A stretch of DNA of 64,000 bases from Embleya scabrispora (GTDB taxonomy: Bacteria; Actinomycetota; Actinomycetes; Streptomycetales; Streptomycetaceae), in the NCBI RefSeq assembly GCF_002024165.1, contig NZ_MWQN01000002.1, forward strand, positions 930,001 to 994,000. The letters are read 5' to 3'. Positions 18,461-27,239 of the stretch are shown piece by piece (within the stretch, counting starts at the first letter, position 1; each line of letters begins with the position of its first letter). The notes under the pieces were generated by a model that searched no databases, was not told the origin of the DNA, and saw nothing but the letters and a program-made list of their open reading frames with translations. The position numbers and the translations under genes are program-made.

Positions 18461-19662
18461 GCGCGCCGCGCGGCGTGCAGGGCGCGGGCGTCCTCGGCGT
18501 CGAGCCAGGCCTGCACGCTGTCCGTGTGCTGACCGAGCGTCGGCGGCGCGTCGTGGCGCCGGCGCCCGTCGTCGCTCGTACCGTCCACGCCGTCGAGGCG
18601 GATCGGCGGTCCGGGCAGCGTGATCGGGCCGAGCGTGCTGTGCATGACGTCGAGCAGCAGGCCCTGCGACTTCGTCTGATCCCAGTCGTAGACCCGGTCG
18701 ATGGTGCGTACCTCGCCGGCCGGAATGCCGGCGGCGGCCAGTTCCGGCAGCAGGTCGTCCACCTCGCGCGCGGCGAACGCGGCGTTGATCGCCTTCGCGA
18801 GCTCCGCCCGGTTGACCACGCGGTCGGCGTTGACCGCGAACCGGGGGTCGTCCACCGCGAGGCCGACCATGGGGGCGAACTTGGCCCACAACTTCTCGCT
18901 GCCCACCGCGACCTGGATGATCGCGTCCTTGCAGCGGTAGGAGCCGTAGGGCTGGAGCGAGGGGTGCAGATTGCCCTGCGCGCGACCGACCTGGCCGGCG
19001 ACGGTGTAGTTGGTGCCCTGGAAGGCGTGTACGCCGACGATCGCGGACAGCAGCGAGGTGCGTACGACCCGGCCCAGGCCGGTGCGCTCGCGCTCGTGCA
19101 GCGCGGCGACCACGCCGTAGGCGCCGTACATCCCGGCCAGCAGGTCGCCGATCGGTACGCCGATGCGGGTGGGGTCGTCGGGGCCGGGGCCGGTCAGGCT
19201 CATCAGGCCCGCCTCGCCCTGGGCGATCTGGTCGTAGCCGGGCCGGCCGCCCTGCGGACCGTCGTGGCCGAAGCCGGTGATGGACAGCACCACCAGGCGC
19301 GGGTTGAGCCGGGTCAGCTCCTCCATCGGGAAGCCGAGCCGGTCGAGCACGCCGGTGCGGAAGTTCTCCACGAGCACGTCGCTGTGCCGGATCAGCCGGG
19401 CGAGGGTGGCCCGGCCCTCGTCGGTCTTCAGGTCGAGGACTATCGACTCCTTGTTGCGGTTGCAGGAGAGGAAGTAGGTCGACTCGCGGGCGTCCTCGGC
19501 GCCGACGAACGGCGGACCCCAGCCCCGGGTGTCGTCGCCGCCGTCGGGGTTCTCCACCTTGATCACCCGGGCGCCCATGTCGCCGAGCATCATCGCGGCG
19601 TGCGGGCCGGCGAGGGCGCGGGAGAGGTCGAGCACGACGAGATCGCAGAGCGGTCCGCTCAC
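18457..19662 (-). CDS. CoA-transferase, family III (CaiB/BaiF type)
   Basis: 401 residues from the GTG at 19662, with AAAGGGG eight bases before it; in-frame ATGs upstream (19683, 19689) lack such a site. Family III marks: VVLDLSRALAGPHAAMMLGD, GARVIKVENPDGGDDTRGWG, LVENFRTGVLDRLGF, LSITGFGHDGPQGGRPGYD. The Asp of PGYDQIAQGEAGLMSLTG is the residue that forms the acyl-CoA anhydride. The enzyme exchanges CoA between a donor thioester and a carboxylic acid; here a malonate-type product of ring opening is the inferred acceptor. Translationally coupled to the carboxyltransferase by a 4-base overlap. Confidence 0.88.
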   Translation of the reverse strand: MSGPLCDLVVLDLSRALAGPHAAMMLGDMGARVIKVENPDGGDDTRGWGPPFVGAEDARESTYFLSCNRNKESIVLDLKTDEGRATLARLIRHSDVLVENFRTGVLDRLGFPMEELTRLNPRLVVLSITGFGHDGPQGGRPGYDQIAQGEAGLMSLTGPGPDDPTRIGVPIGDLLAGMYGAYGVVAALHERERTGLGRVVRTSLLSAIVGVHAFQGTNYTVAGQVGRAQGNLHPSLQPYGSYRCKDAIIQVAVGSEKLWAKFAPMVGLAVDDPRFAVNADRVVNRAELAKAINAAFAAREVDDLLPELAAAGIPAGEVRTIDRVYDWDQTKSQGLLLDVMHSTLGPITLPGPPIRLDGVDGTSDDGRRRHDAPPTLGQHTDSVQAWLDAEDARALHAARRA

Positions 19663-19759
19663 GTCGAACACCCCTTTCTGCATGTGCATGTGTGTGCGAC
19701 GGTGCGCAGTCCGGCGTCGAATGCGTCCAAGCTAGGCGGCGACGCGGCGTTGCTCGCCG

Positions 19760-20686
19760 TCAGTTACTGCCCAAGGAATCGCGCTCACTTGGCAATACTT
19801 GGTGTTGGAAGCCCGGGGCGTAGTGGGCGTCGTCGGGGGCGAACACCCGTCGCGCGAAATCCTCGAAGCGGGTCGGCGCCCGGCCGAGCAGCATCGCCAG
19901 GGTGCGCGGATTGCCGGTCAGGCCGTGCCGGTCGTAGAACGCGAACATCGCGGTCAGCGTGTCCAGCGCGTAGCCGGACAGACCGCCGGCGCGGGCGTTC
20001 TCGCACCACTCGCGCGGGTCGATCCGGCGCGCGGTGACGGGGCGGTCGAGTACGGCGGCCAGGTGCGCGGCCATCGAACGGGGCGTCAGCGCCTCCGGGC
20101 CGGCCAGTTCGTACACCGCGTTCTCGTGGCCGCCCTCGCACAACACGACGGCCGCGGCCTGGGCCACGTCGCGCAGGTCGACGGCGGCGAACGGGGCGTC
20201 CACCCGATACGGCACCACGTAGTCGCCGATCCGCACGATCGTGTCGCGGGCGTCGAGGATGTTCTGCTGGTACGGCCCGGGCTGGAGCACGGTCACCGCG
20301 AGGCCCGACTCGAACAGCGCCTCCTCGACGCGCGCCTTGGCCTCGTGATGCGGCATCGCCCGCAGTTGGGGCCGCAGCACGGAATGGAACACGAACCGGC
20401 CCACCCCGGCCCGCTCGGCGGCGGCGATCACGGCGCGCCCGATGGCCGGCTCGTCCGGGTGCACGTTCGGAGCGATGTGATAGACCGCCTCGCACCCGGC
20501 CAGCGCCTCGGCGAGGTCGGACGGCTCGGTGACGTCGCCCACCACCGCCTCGCTTGCCCCGGCCGCGACCGCCACCGCGACCTGCTCGGGCCGCCGCACC
20601 AACGCCCGCACCCGCACCCCACGCTCGGCCAACGCCCAGGTCAACGCCCGCCCGGTCTTCCCCGCCGCCCCGGTGATAACGATCAT
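19760..20686 (-). CDS. NmrA-like NAD(P)H-binding protein
   Basis: 308 residues. Starts MIVITGAAGKTGRALTWALA, the GxxGxxG dinucleotide loop of atypical short-chain dehydrogenases. It continues with VRALVRRPEQVAVAVAAGAS, VVGDVTEPSDLAEALAGCEA and the NmrA-type middle FVFHSVLRPQLRAMPHHEAK. The catalytic Tyr-x-x-x-Lys is replaced by HxxxK, as is common in NmrA/HSCARG proteins, which sense redox state or act as reductases. It reads in the same direction as the CoA-transferase, 97 bp upstream, so it may belong to the same transcript. Role in nucleobase metabolism is not evident. Confidence 0.85.
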   Translation of the reverse strand: MIVITGAAGKTGRALTWALAERGVRVRALVRRPEQVAVAVAAGASEAVVGDVTEPSDLAEALAGCEAVYHIAPNVHPDEPAIGRAVIAAAERAGVGRFVFHSVLRPQLRAMPHHEAKARVEEALFESGLAVTVLQPGPYQQNILDARDTIVRIGDYVVPYRVDAPFAAVDLRDVAQAAAVVLCEGGHENAVYELAGPEALTPRSMAAHLAAVLDRPVTARRIDPREWCENARAGGLSGYALDTLTAMFAFYDRHGLTGNPRTLAMLLGRAPTRFEDFARRVFAPDDAHYAPGFQHQVLPSERDSLGSN

Positions 20687-20890
20687 GCCCCCACGCTAGG
20701 CAGCGGCGACCCGGGGTTCACGGTGCGCCCTCGCCAACCCGGACCCGGTGAATCGGGCACATAGTGCCGAAGCCGGGGCGGGTGAGGGTGGGGGCGGCGG
20801 CTCGACGCATCCGGGGCCGGCGGGTCCATCCGCTTGTCTGCGGGCGTCCGCCGGCCGGTCCGGGACCGCCGACACCGGAGGGACTTCGCC

Positions 20891-23221
20891 CTACGTCGGG
20901 TTGGGGCCCCGGGTGGTGAGGAGGTCGCGGGCGGTGAGGGCGGCGCGTAGGGGGCCCTGGCGGTCGGGGGCGTCGGGGCTTACGTGGAGCAGGGATTCGA
21001 TCAGGGCGAGGCGCTGGTGGACCGATTGGCGGCGGAGGAACAGGACGCCGGCGGTCTCGGTCTTGGAGCAGCCGCAGCGCAGGTACGCCTCGAGGGTGTC
21101 CACCAGGCCGGTGCCGCGGGTGGCGTCGGCGGCCAGCAGCGGGCCGAGTTGGTCCTCGACCAGGTCGGCCAGTTCCTCCGGGGGCAGCCCGTCCAGGAGG
21201 CGTTCGAGGGCCCAGTCGTCGGCGAGTACGGTTTCGGCGACGCCGGTGGGCCGGATCGGGTGCACCCGGCGGGCCAGGCGCAGTGTGTCCCGCGCGGCGC
21301 GCAGGCTGTGTCCGACCCGGGCCACGTCCCGCACGAGCGGGCCGAGGGCGGCGGTCGGCTCGGGGCCGGCGGCTGTGGGCAGGCCGAGGCGGTCGGCGAG
21401 TTCGGCGATGTGGGTGGGGCGGTCCAGGGCGATCAGGGCGTACGCGCCGCCGGGGCCGTCGCTGACCAGGCCGCGGCCGCCGCACGCGCGCAGGCCCTCG
21501 TACAGGGTGGTCACCGCCTGCACCGGGTCTGGCCGGCTCAGGGCGACGGTCGCCCACACGGCGGTGCCGGCCGGGACGAGGCCGCACACCGTCAGCCGCG
21601 CGGCCACCTCGCGCGGGGGCAGCGCGTCGCCGAGCAGCCCTTCGACGAGCTCCCGCCGCTCACGTCCCACCCAGCCACCACGGTCGGCGAGCCGCAACAG
21701 GGCGGGCGCGAACACCTGGGCAGCATGCTCGGCCACCTCCCGAGCGATCGCCGCTCCCGCGGTCGACCAGGGGCCGTCGGCGGGGGCGACATGGGGCGCG
21801 GCCACACCTGGCGTGGCCGGTCTGCGCGCGGTCTCGGTTGCGCCGGGCGTGGTGTCGGCCGCCAGGGGGTCGGCCGCGCCCGGCATGTGGGTGGCGTCGG
21901 TCGTGCGGGCGGTGCCCGGTGGCTGGGTTGCGGGTGTCGTGGTGTTGGCCGCGCTTGCCGCGCCGGGCATGTGGGTGGCGTTGGTCGTGCGGGCCGTGCC
22001 TGCTGTCCTGGTTGCGCCCGTCGTGGTGTTGGCTCTGTTGTGGTTGGCCGCGCTTGCCGCGCCCGGCATGTGGGTGGCGTCGGTCGTGCCGGCGGTGCCC
22101 GGTGGCTGGGTTGCGGGTGTCGTGGTGTTGGCCGCGCTTGCCGCGCCGGGCATGTGGGTGGCGTTGGTCGTGCGGGCCGTGCCTGCTGTCCTGGTTGCGC
22201 CCGTCGTGGTGTTGGCTCTGTTGTGGTTGGCCGCGCTTGCCGCGCCCGGCATGTGGGTGGCGTCGGTCGTGCCGGCGGTGCCTGGTGGCTGGGTTGCGGG
22301 TGTCGTGGTGTTGGCCGCCTGGGGGTTGGCCGCGCCTGCCGCGCCCGGAGATGGGTTGGTGTCCCAGGCGCCGGACGTGCCCGCTGTCCTGGTTCCCCCG
22401 GTCGCGGCGCCGGCCGCGTTGACGCCTGCCGCGCCCGGCGATGGGTTGGCGTCCGACCTCCTCGGGGTGCCCGCTGTTCGCGTGGTGTCGGTCGCGCTCG
22501 GCGTGGTCGGCGGGTGGTTGGCGTTTGTTGTGTTTTTTGCCGTTGTTGCGTCGGGCGCGCTTGGCTTGGTTGCGCCCAGTAGTAGCCGCCCCCACAGCGC
22601 GCCCCTGAGTTCGACGCCGGCTTCGGCTGTCGGGGACCTTACGACCGAGGTCGGGTCGTCCGTGCCCGCGTACGCGGTGAGCGTTCCGTCCAGGGCTGCC
22701 AGGACTACCGGGCGGCCGGTGAGCGTGGACAGTGTGGTGGTGAGTTCCTCGACGCCGGCGCCTTTCGCCAGCACGCCGGACAGGGTTCGCACGATTCGGT
22801 TGACGTGGCGCAGCCGTGTCACCGCCGAGTCGAGGATGGCCGCGTTGACCGCCTCGGCGATCTCGACGAACGGGACGACGCCGCGCAGGACGACCAGCGG
22901 CAGACCCGCGTCCGCCGCCGCGCGAACCACGTCGTCCGGGACCTCGCGGAACGTACGCCCGACCTCCAGGGCCACCCCCGCCACGCCCGCCGCCGCCAAC
23001 TCCGTGACATAGCGTCGCCGCTCGCCCGCGTCCCGTCCGGCCAGACCCAGACCCGTCGTGAGCAGCAGTTCGTCGCCGCGCAGCAGCGGGGCGATCTCGT
23101 AGATCTCGCTGGAGTGCACCCAGCGCACCGGGCGATCCAGGTCCGCGTGCGGATCCGGTACCGCCGGGTCGGCTCCGCGCATCAGTGGATGGTCGAGGAC
23201 CGCGCGCAGGGACAGCGTCAT
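20891..23221 (-). CDS. PucR family regulator with a long Ala/Thr-rich tandem-repeat insertion
   Basis: 776 residues, about 260 more than usual. The N-terminal PucR sensor domain is clear: MTLSLRAVLDHPLMRGADP, VRWVHSSEIYEIAPLLRGDE, LLLTTGLGLAG, then LVVLRGVVPFVEIAEAVN. The C-terminus has the PucR helix-turn-helix LVDTLEAYLRCGCSKTETAG followed by RRQSVHQRLALIESLL. Between them, about residues 215-480 are low-complexity A/T/G/P/N sequence built partly from 61-residue repeats. ACGGAG five bases before the ATG fixes the start. The gene diverges from cytosine permease, 162 bp away, and is colinear with the catabolic genes. PucR proteins activate purine or pyrimidine use, so it is the likely local regulator. 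Confidence 0.88.
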   Translation of the reverse strand: MTLSLRAVLDHPLMRGADPAVPDPHADLDRPVRWVHSSEIYEIAPLLRGDELLLTTGLGLAGRDAGERRRYVTELAAAGVAGVALEVGRTFREVPDDVVRAAADAGLPLVVLRGVVPFVEIAEAVNAAILDSAVTRLRHVNRIVRTLSGVLAKGAGVEELTTTLSTLTGRPVVLAALDGTLTAYAGTDDPTSVVRSPTAEAGVELRGALWGRLLLGATKPSAPDATTAKNTTNANHPPTTPSATDTTRTAGTPRRSDANPSPGAAGVNAAGAATGGTRTAGTSGAWDTNPSPGAAGAANPQAANTTTPATQPPGTAGTTDATHMPGAASAANHNRANTTTGATRTAGTARTTNATHMPGAASAANTTTPATQPPGTAGTTDATHMPGAASAANHNRANTTTGATRTAGTARTTNATHMPGAASAANTTTPATQPPGTARTTDATHMPGAADPLAADTTPGATETARRPATPGVAAPHVAPADGPWSTAGAAIAREVAEHAAQVFAPALLRLADRGGWVGRERRELVEGLLGDALPPREVAARLTVCGLVPAGTAVWATVALSRPDPVQAVTTLYEGLRACGGRGLVSDGPGGAYALIALDRPTHIAELADRLGLPTAAGPEPTAALGPLVRDVARVGHSLRAARDTLRLARRVHPIRPTGVAETVLADDWALERLLDGLPPEELADLVEDQLGPLLAADATRGTGLVDTLEAYLRCGCSKTETAGVLFLRRQSVHQRLALIESLLHVSPDAPDRQGPLRAALTARDLLTTRGPNPT
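21881..22318. repeat. 183-bp in-frame tandem repeat inside the PucR gene
   Basis: Units begin at 21881, 22064 and 22247, exactly 183 bp apart. The first two are full length and differ at about one base; the third matches for about 70 bp and then diverges. Each unit is itself made of two related sub-units starting at GGCATGTGGGTGGCG. 183 is 61 codons, so copy-number change keeps the reading frame. On the plus strand the unit is strongly G/T-rich. Confidence 0.9.
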
Positions 23222-23383
23222 GGACACTCCGTCCGGAAGATCCGTCAGTATGGCGGTCACGGTGTCCGTTGTCACGACCCGCCCGGCCGAGGAACCTTCG
23301 GTGATCACCCCACCGTAGCTCCCACCGCAGCCCCCACCGCATTCCCCACAGCAGTGCTCCGCTCCGTCCCACCGGAGGTCTCC

Positions 23384-24796
23384 GTGGCAACCCTCGACCA
23401 ATCCGCGCAGCCCGCCCGCCCCGAGCGCGCGGTCGACCACACCCAGTCCCTCGAACCGGTACCCGACGACGCCCGCGACTCGACGCCCGCGCACCAGTTC
23501 TGGATCTGGGCCGGCGCCAACATCGCGCCGATCAACTGGGTCCTGGGCGCCCTCGGCATCGTGCTCGGCCTGGGACTGGTCGACACCGTACTGGTCCTGA
23601 TCGTCGGCAACCTGATCGGGATGGGCGTCTTCGGCCTGTTCGTACTGATGGGCCAGCGCACCGGCGTGACCCAGATGGTGCTGGCGCGGGCCGCGTTCGG
23701 TCGGCGCGGCGCGTACCTGCCCGCCGCCGTCCAGGGCGTGATCTCCGCCGGGTGGTGCGCCATCAACACCTGGATCGTGCTCGACCTCGTGATGGCCCTC
23801 CTCGACAGCGTCGGCTACGAGGGCGGCAACGGCACCAAGGTCGTGGTCGTCCTGGTGGTGATGGCCGTCCAGATCGCGATCGCCGCGTCCGGCTTCGCCG
23901 CCATCGCCGGCTTCGAGCGCTGGACCGTACCCGCCACCCTGGTCGTACTCGCCGCGATGACCGCGGTGGCCTGGACCCGGCTCGACATCGACTGGGGCCA
24001 CGCGAGCACGTTGAGCGGCGGCGACCGCTGGTCGGCGATGAGCACGGTGATGACCGCGATCGGCGTCGGCTGGGGCATCACCTGGTTCGCCTACGCCTCC
24101 GACTACTCCCGCTTCGTCCCGCGCACCACCTCCCGCCGCAAGCTGTACGCGGCCAGCGTGCTGGGCCAGTTCGTCCCCGTGGTCTGGCTCGGAGTGCTCG
24201 GCGCGTCACTGGCCACGGTGAACGCGAAGGCCGACCCGGGCCGGCTGATCGTCGACTCGTTCGGCCCGCTCGCCATCCCCGTGCTGCTGCTCGTACTGCA
24301 CGGGCCGATCGCCACCAACATCCTCAACCTGTACAGCTGTTCGCTCTGTGCGCAGACCCTCGACATCAAGGTCTCGCGGCGCGTGTTGTCCTGCCTGGTG
24401 GGCGCGTTCGCCACCGTGTTCACGCTGTTCCTGATCTTCCGGGCGAGCCTGGCACACACCCTGGACACCTGGCTCGCGGGCATGGTCACCTGGGTCGCGC
24501 CGTGGGCTGCGGTGATGCTGGTGCACTTCTACGTGTTCGCCCGACAGCGCGTGGACGTCGCCGCGCTCTACGCCGCGCCGCGTCGCGGCCTGCTCGCCGA
24601 CGTGCGCTGGTCGGCGATCGTCGCGCTGCTGTGCGGCATGGTCGCCACCTGGTGCTTCGAGTACGGCGTCCCCGAGGCGCTGCGCGGCCCGGGCGCCCGG
24701 GCGATCGGCAACGTGGACCTGTCGTGGCTGGCCGGCGCGTTGGTCGCGGGCGGCCTGTACCTCCTGCTCGGCCGCCGCGAGCGCGTTACCCGCTGA
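23384..24796 (+). CDS. codB: Cytosine permease (NCS1 family)
   Basis: 470 residues from a GTG with GGAGG five bases upstream. A polar start of about 40 residues is followed by about 12 membrane helices. NCS1 features: FWIWAGANIAPINWVLGALG in helix 1, GVTQMVLARAAFGRRGAYLP, INTWIVLDLVMALLDS, and the periplasmic-face block WGITWFAYASDYSRFVPRTT. This family takes up cytosine, purines, hydantoins or allantoin with a cation. Cytosine is inferred from the cytosine deaminase gene 35 bp downstream. Divergent from the PucR regulator, which likely controls it. Confidence 0.85.
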   Translation: MATLDQSAQPARPERAVDHTQSLEPVPDDARDSTPAHQFWIWAGANIAPINWVLGALGIVLGLGLVDTVLVLIVGNLIGMGVFGLFVLMGQRTGVTQMVLARAAFGRRGAYLPAAVQGVISAGWCAINTWIVLDLVMALLDSVGYEGGNGTKVVVVLVVMAVQIAIAASGFAAIAGFERWTVPATLVVLAAMTAVAWTRLDIDWGHASTLSGGDRWSAMSTVMTAIGVGWGITWFAYASDYSRFVPRTTSRRKLYAASVLGQFVPVVWLGVLGASLATVNAKADPGRLIVDSFGPLAIPVLLLVLHGPIATNILNLYSCSLCAQTLDIKVSRRVLSCLVGAFATVFTLFLIFRASLAHTLDTWLAGMVTWVAPWAAVMLVHFYVFARQRVDVAALYAAPRRGLLADVRWSAIVALLCGMVATWCFEYGVPEALRGPGARAIGNVDLSWLAGALVAGGLYLLLGRRERVTR

Positions 24797-24831
24797 CCAG
24801 CCTTTCCCGCCGACCCCTGGAGCCCTCCGCC

Positions 24832-26127
24832 ATGCCGGACGACAACACCCTCACCGTGACCGACTGCCGCCTCCCGGGCCGCCACGAACCCGTGGACGTC
24901 GCGGTCGAGGCGGGCGTGATCACCGCCATCACCCCCACCTCGGCCGGCACCGCGCACGCCGGCCCGCACCTCGACGCCGCCGGCGCCCTCCTCACCCCGC
25001 CCTACGTCGAACCGCACATCCACCTCGACACGGCCCTGACCGCCGGCCAACCCCGCTGGAACACCTCCGGCACGCTGTGGGAGGGCATCGAGCGCTGGAG
25101 CGAGCGCAAGGCGACGCTGACCCGCGAGGACGTACTGGCCCGCGCCGAACAGGTGTTGCGCTGGCAGGTCGCCCACGGCGTACTGCACGTACGCAGCCAC
25201 TGCGACGTCACCGACCCCGAACTCACCGCGCTGCACGCGCTGATCGAACTGCGCGAGCGGGTGCGCGACGTGCTCGACCTCCAAGTGGTGGCCTTTCCCC
25301 AGGAGGGCATCGTCTCCTTCCCCGACGGCGAACGCCTGATGGCCCGCGCCGCCGAGGCGGGTGCCGATGTGCTGGGCGCCATCCCGCACTTCGAGGACAC
25401 CCGCGAGGACGGCGTCGAATCGTTGCGCATCCTCTTCGAACTGGCCGAGCGCCACGGCCGATCCATCGACGTGCACTGCGACGAGATCGACGACGAACAG
25501 TCCCGCTTCGTCGAGGTGGTCGCCACGTTGGCGCACCGGACGGGCCTGGGCTCTCGGGTGACGGCCAGCCACACCACCGCGATGGGTTCGTACAACGGCG
25601 CCTACAGCCGCAAACTCCGCCGCATCGTGGCCCGTTCGGGCATCCACCTGGTCTGCAACCCGATGGTGAACCTGACCCTCCAGGGCCGCTTCGACGACTA
25701 CCCGAAGCGACGCGGCCTGACCCAGGTCAAGGAGATGCTGGCGGCCGGCGTCAACGTCGCGTTCGGCCACGACGACGTGATGGACCCGTGGTTCCCGCTC
25801 GGCACGGCCAACCCGATCCAGGTGGCCCACGCGGGGGTGTTGGCCGCGCAACTGTCCGGCCAGACCGAGATGGACGAGGCCTTCGCGATGGTCACGGAAC
25901 GGGCGGCGCGCGTGCTGGATCTGGGCGAGCGGTACGGGATCGCGGTCGGCCGCCCGGCCAACTTCCTGCTGCTGCCCGCCGATTCCCCGTTCGACGTACT
26001 GCGCCGGCAGGTACGACCGAGCCACGTGATCTCGCGGGGGCGGCTGGTGGCCGAAACCGCCGCCGCACCGACGCGCCTGACGTGGCCGGGACGGGAGGCG
26101 GAGGAGGTGGATTTCCGGCGGCGATGA
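24832..26127 (+). CDS. codA: Cytosine deaminase
   Basis: 431 residues, matching CodA length. All metal and active-site blocks are present: VEPHIHLDTAL (near 62), VHCDEIDDEQSRFVEVV (near 213), RVTASHTTAMGSYNGAYSRK (near 241) and VAFGHDDVMDPWFPLGTAN (near 310). NPMVNLTLQGRFDDYPKRRG is also closely CodA-like. The enzyme deaminates cytosine to uracil with a single divalent metal in the cytoplasm, releasing ammonia. GGAG lies about nine bases before the ATG. It forms an operon with codB and supplies uracil; the enzyme that would oxidise uracil to barbiturate is not in this window. Confidence 0.93.
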   Translation: MPDDNTLTVTDCRLPGRHEPVDVAVEAGVITAITPTSAGTAHAGPHLDAAGALLTPPYVEPHIHLDTALTAGQPRWNTSGTLWEGIERWSERKATLTREDVLARAEQVLRWQVAHGVLHVRSHCDVTDPELTALHALIELRERVRDVLDLQVVAFPQEGIVSFPDGERLMARAAEAGADVLGAIPHFEDTREDGVESLRILFELAERHGRSIDVHCDEIDDEQSRFVEVVATLAHRTGLGSRVTASHTTAMGSYNGAYSRKLRRIVARSGIHLVCNPMVNLTLQGRFDDYPKRRGLTQVKEMLAAGVNVAFGHDDVMDPWFPLGTANPIQVAHAGVLAAQLSGQTEMDEAFAMVTERAARVLDLGERYGIAVGRPANFLLLPADSPFDVLRRQVRPSHVISRGRLVAETAAAPTRLTWPGREAEEVDFRRR

Positions 26128-26168
26128 GGCGTGGCCGAGGGGAATTGCCCCATGGCAACCCCATGTCC

Positions 26169-26354
26169 ATGATCACCCAATGCGTTGATTCAACCGCGAC
26201 ACGTGAGTTTCGGCCACTAGCATGACGACGGGATTGCCGGCCGAAATGAGCCGAAAATGCACTCGGGCACGGTAATTCCCACTGTGACGCAGAACGTTCT
26301 TGCCGGGGCGGGACGTTCGCCGGGACACTGAAACCGTGCGCGGAGGAACGAAGA
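26169..26354 (+). promoter_or_regulatory. Conserved 186-nt leader of the first WhiJ-like gene
   Basis: The 186 bases before the regulator start closely match the 186 bases before its paralogue at 57213. Shared blocks include ATGATCACCC, GTGAGTTTCGGCCACTAGCA, GACGCAGAACGTTCTTGCCG and GGACGTTCGCCG. AGAACGTTCT (26291-26300) is a perfect 10-bp palindrome and a likely operator; TAGCAT (in GGCCACTAGCAT) is a -10 candidate. The leader contains a short in-frame peptide, MITQCVDS..., closed by TGA. The stretch 26128-26168 shows nothing. Confidence 0.6.
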
Positions 26355-27236
26355 ATGATGGAAGACATCGAGTCGGCCACGCCTGCCCTGTGCCGTCTGC
26401 AACTCGGCGCGGAACTGCGCCGGTTGCGCCGTGAAGCCGGTCTGAAGTCGAGTCAGGTGGCGAAGCGACTCCTGTGGAGCCCGTCGAAGGTGACCCGACT
26501 GGAGTACGGGGACAACGTCGTCGTCGAACCGGACGACACGGCGATGCTGTGTGGCCTCTACAAGGCCGACGCCGAGACGAGGTCGTTGCTGATCGACTAT
26601 GCCACGGTGACCAGGACCAAGCAGGACCGATGGGCGTCGACCGGGGCGCACCCCTCGGTTGGGCCGACCGTCCATGCCTTCCTCGGGCTGGAGGCCTCGG
26701 CGACCGTAGTGCGTGACTACGAATCGGACTACGTGCCCGGTTTGCTGCAAACGGAAGCCTACGCAAGGGCGATTCATCGGACCGAGTTGAGGAATTACAG
26801 CTCGGAAGAGATCGAGATGCGCGTCGCCGCCCGGATGGCCCGACAGGCAGCTCTGTACCGAGCGGAAGGGCCCCTGGAACTCTTCGTCATCCTCAGCGAG
26901 TCGGTATTGCGTCGCCGTGGAGGGGATTCGACGGTGACGGTTGAGCAGCTCAAACACATTGCCGAGATCTCGACCATGCGGAACGTCCACGTGCAGGTGG
27001 TGCCGTTCAGCCTGGGGATTCACATCGGTATGAGCGGCCCATTCACCATCATCCGGTTCGCCAGGGCATCGCTTGCGAAGCCGATCGTCTACTTGGAGAG
27101 CATGGCCGCAAGTTGGGTCGTCGCCCGGGACAGCACCATCGACACCTACGAGCACAACTTCCGCGAGCTCCAAGTTCTTGCTCCGGGCCCCCAAGAAGCC
27201 CGGAACATGATCCACGAGGCGATCAAGGAGATCTGA
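26355..27236 (+). CDS. WhiJ-like XRE regulator with DUF5753 domain (copy 1)
   Basis: 293 residues. The helix-turn-helix is LGAELRRLRREAGLKSSQVA plus KRLLWSPSKVTRLEYGDN (about 14-52). The DUF5753 region follows, with YVPGLLQTEAYARAIHR (about 120-136) and the C-terminal IVYLESMAASWVVARD. These proteins pair with small DUF397 proteins in streptomycetes (the WhiJ and Scr1/Scr2 type), where they influence development or act like toxin-antitoxin regulators. GGAGG eight bases before the ATG fixes the start. The DUF397 gene begins four bases after the stop. A close paralogue of the same length lies at 56332-57213 in inverse orientation. Confidence 0.9.
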   Translation: MMEDIESATPALCRLQLGAELRRLRREAGLKSSQVAKRLLWSPSKVTRLEYGDNVVVEPDDTAMLCGLYKADAETRSLLIDYATVTRTKQDRWASTGAHPSVGPTVHAFLGLEASATVVRDYESDYVPGLLQTEAYARAIHRTELRNYSSEEIEMRVAARMARQAALYRAEGPLELFVILSESVLRRRGGDSTVTVEQLKHIAEISTMRNVHVQVVPFSLGIHIGMSGPFTIIRFARASLAKPIVYLESMAASWVVARDSTIDTYEHNFRELQVLAPGPQEARNMIHEAIKEI

Positions 27237-27239
27237 TTC

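Noticed and set aside
20748-23012. Plus-strand frame with hydrophobic repeats such as APGMWVA
   Set aside because: It is the antisense of the Ala/Thr-rich insertion of the PucR gene. The minus-strand frame has clear PucR domains on both sides and a good ribosome site.
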